Assembly (NCBI RefSeq): GCF_014196745.1
Contig: NZ_JACIEH010000002.1
Span: forward strand, 248,383-312,382
DNA: 64,000 nucleotides
From: Sphingomonas kyeonggiensis
GTDB taxonomy: Bacteria; Pseudomonadota; Alphaproteobacteria; Sphingomonadales; Sphingomonadaceae
Direction: 5' to 3'
Position 1 is the first letter of the stretch, and each line of letters starts with the position of its first letter. This document shows positions 62,221 to 64,000 of the stretch, piece after piece. Both the position numbers and the translations under genes were made by a program. The notes under the pieces were generated by a model. The model had not been told where the DNA came from and did not search any database. It saw only the letters and a program-made list of their open reading frames with translations.

Positions 62221-62247
62221 ATTGTGGCGCGGGATGACGGACATGGC

Positions 62248-63552
62248 TCAGACCGCCACGTCCTGCGCCACCCGGCCTGCCTCACCGAAGATGCGCAGAT
62301 AACGCGCGATCTCGGCCGGATCGCCCGTTGCCTTGGCAGGGTTGTCCGAGAGCTTGACCGCGGGGCGACCATTGGCGCTGGTCACCTTGGCGACGAGCGA
62401 GATCGGCTCGAGGTCGTGGCCGCCGGCGGGGTCGCAGCCGCGGAAGTCGTTGGTCAGGTTGGTGCCCCAGCCGAAGCTCATCCGGACGCGGCCGTGGAAG
62501 TGGCGATAGGTCGCCTCGATGCTGTCGACGTCCATGCCGTCGGAGAAGATCAGCAGCTTGGTGCGCGGATCGCGGCCGCGCGCCTGCCACCAGGCGATGA
62601 TCTGCTCGCCGCCCTCGATCGGGGGCATCGAATCGGGGCGGAAGCCGGTCCAGTCGGCGACCCAGTCGGGCGCGCCCTGCAGGAACGCAGTGGTGCCGAA
62701 AGCGTCGGGCAGGGCGATCCGCAGATTGCCGTCATAATGCGCCTGCCATTCCTCGAGCACGCGGTAGGGGGCGGTGGCGACCTGTTCGTCGGTGTCGGAC
62801 AAGGCGGCGAGGACCATCGGCAGCTCATGCGCATTGGTGCCGATCGCCTCGAGATCATTGTCCATCGCGAGCAGGACGTTCGAGCTGCCGATGAAGCGGT
62901 TGCCCAGCCCCTCCTTGAGCGCCTCGACGCACCAGCGCTGCCAGAGGAAACCGTGGCGGCGCCGCGTGCCGAAGTCCGAGATGACGAGATCGGGGAGCTG
63001 GCGCAGGCGCTCGACCTTGTCCCACATCTTGGCCTTGGCGCGGGCATAGAGCACGTCGAGCTCGAACCGGCCCTTGCCCTTCAAGGCGGCGCGCGAGCGG
63101 AGTTCGTTGACGATGGCGAGGGCGGGGATCTCCCACATCGTCGTGTGGGTCCAGGGACCGACAAAGTGCAGCTCGAACTGGCCGTCGACCTTGTGCAGGT
63201 CATACTCCGGCAGCTGGAACTCGGCGAGCCAGGCGATGAAGTCCGGCGCGAACATGCGCTGCTTGCCGTAGAAGCTGTTGCCGGCGAGCCAGATCAGCTC
63301 CTTCTTCGAGAAGCGCAGCGTGCGGGCATGATCGAGCTGGGCGCGCAGCTCGGCCTCGTCGATCACTTCGGCGAGGCGGACGCTCTTCGTGCGGTTGATG
63401 AGGGAAAAGGTCGCCTGCACCTCGGGATGGAGGTGGCGGATCATCTGCAGCATCAGCAGCTTGTAGAAATCGGTGTCGAGCAGGCTGCGGACGATCGGGT
63501 CGAGGCGCCAGCCATGATTGTAGACGCGGGTGGCGATGTCGGTGACGGGCAA
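62248..63552 (-). CDS. pncB: Nicotinate phosphoribosyltransferase
   Basis: 434 residues; first step of NAD salvage from nicotinate. Starts at a TTG with GGAGG six bases before it: no ATG or GTG is suitably placed. Family blocks: [54 protein letters not shown] and [10 protein letters not shown]. Follows the Nudix/winged-helix gene by 46 bp on the same strand, matching NrtR-pncB units. Confidence 0.93.
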   Translation of the reverse strand: MPVTDIATRVYNHGWRLDPIVRSLLDTDFYKLLMLQMIRHLHPEVQATFSLINRTKSVRLAEVIDEAELRAQLDHARTLRFSKKELIWLAGNSFYGKQRMFAPDFIAWLAEFQLPEYDLHKVDGQFELHFVGPWTHTTMWEIPALAIVNELRSRAALKGKGRFELDVLYARAKAKMWDKVERLRQLPDLVISDFGTRRRHGFLWQRWCVEALKEGLGNRFIGSSNVLLAMDNDLEAIGTNAHELPMVLAALSDTDEQVATAPYRVLEEWQAHYDGNLRIALPDAFGTTAFLQGAPDWVADWTGFRPDSMPPIEGGEQIIAWWQARGRDPRTKLLIFSDGMDVDSIEATYRHFHGRVRMSFGWGTNLTNDFRGCDPAGGHDLEPISLVAKVTSANGRPAVKLSDNPAKATGDPAEIARYLRIFGEAGRVAQDVAV

Positions 63553-63598
63553 GACTTCCTCCGGATATGGCCGGTGACGATAGACGGGGCGGGGTGGC

Positions 63599-64000
63599 TC
63601 AGCGAGAGGGTTGGTAGCGATAGAGTTCGGCCGGGCGGAACGAGGCGCCGGTCTCGCGTTCGCCGGTCGGCGCCAGCCAGCCGCGATCGAGCATGCGGCG
63701 GCGGAAGGCGGGCTTGTTGAGGCTGGTGTCGAGGATCGCCTCGTACACGTCCTGCAGCGCGCGCAGGGTGAAACGCTCGGGCAGCAGGGCGAAGGCGATG
63801 CCCGAATAATCGAGCTTGCCGCGCAGCCGCAGCATCGCGACGCCGAGCATCTCGCCATGATCGAAGGCGAGGGCGAGCGGTTCGCCCTCGGGCAGGCGCG
63901 CTTCGACTGGGCCGCCGGGCTGGAGGGTCAGCCTGGCGAGGGCGAGTTCAGGGGCGCCCTTCATTGCAGCGGCGAAGGCGCAGGCCGGGATCAGCGCGAA
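63599..64000 (-). CDS. NrtR-like Nudix/winged-helix regulator, partial (N-terminus outside window)
   Basis: The frame stays open to the window edge, giving the last 133 residues. The end of the Nudix-type domain ([20 protein letters not shown]) is followed by the winged helix with [20 protein letters not shown] and [16 protein letters not shown], the arrangement of NrtR, the ADP-ribose-sensing repressor of NAD genes. Next to pncB, this role is very likely; the Nudix box itself is not visible. Confidence 0.8.
   Translation of the reverse strand, partial: FALIPACAFAAAMKGAPELALARLTLQPGGPVEARLPEGEPLALAFDHGEMLGVAMLRLRGKLDYSGIAFALLPERFTLRALQDVYEAILDTSLNKPAFRRRMLDRGWLAPTGERETGASFRPAELYRYQPSR

Overview
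The window is a stretch of a high-GC alphaproteobacterial chromosome, most likely a Sphingomonas-type member of the Sphingomonadaceae. This rests on protein content: an intracellular PHA depolymerase, exosortase-A-associated glycan genes, a large TonB-dependent receptor, a glnB-glnA pair, and dispersed palindromes of the form GTCATCCCGGCGAAAGCCGGGA typical of this group. The species cannot be fixed from the sequence. I see no rRNA, tRNA, CRISPR array, transposase or phage module. Most genes are ordinary chromosomal genes in short operons, often joined by 1-8 bp overlaps.

Layout. 1-4.6 kb: end of a DMT transporter, a membrane-anchored hypothetical, and a tightly overlapping proS / 2OG-Fe(II) oxygenase-like / Tat-exported pectinesterase operon. 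4.8-10.9 kb: PilZ protein, glpD, rnr, two small proteins and a saccharopine-dehydrogenase-like enzyme whose upstream region carries a 42-bp element also found upstream of proS. 11.2-12.2 kb: ohrR/ohr organic-peroxide resistance pair with a palindromic operator. 12.4-20.3 kb: orphan membrane PAS histidine kinase, ABC exporter, phaZ, YkvA-type protein, PNPOx-like protein, a divergent glucokinase-like gene with a LacI-type operator, and a 30-residue hydrophobic peptide. 20.5-24.9 kb: thiolase, MaoC hydratase, VOC protein, MscS channel, topoisomerase IB. 25.0-30.6 kb: DJ-1/PfpI protein, acyltransferase, exosortase-A-type O-glycosylation ligase and glycosyltransferase. 30.7-37.5 kb: small HTH-like proteins facing a LexA-like S24 repressor, DASS permease, quinone oxidoreductase, hemerythrin-like protein, aldehyde dehydrogenase. 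37.6-41.9 kb: glucose/sorbosone-dehydrogenase-like lipoprotein divergent from a TonB-dependent receptor.

41.9-44.6 kb is the most distinctive part: a seven-gene minus-strand operon with two canonical RebB-family R-body (refractile body) proteins, two diverged Reb-like proteins, a 28-codon Reb-like micro-ORF, a 340-residue protein of unknown function and a small basic Ala/Pro/Lys-rich protein. R-bodies are coiled protein ribbons that unroll on a trigger. The locus starts in an AT-richer region and is closed by hairpins at both ends.

44.9-64 kb: M13 metallopeptidase, double-hotdog thioesterase, metE under a cobalamin riboswitch and an upstream palindrome, glnA and glnB, map, a CinA-type protein, a MarR-GNAT fusion regulator, an ABC-2 transporter pair, cytochrome c, M20 peptidase, a double AAA+ ATPase, and pncB following a Nudix/winged-helix NrtR-like regulator cut by the window end.
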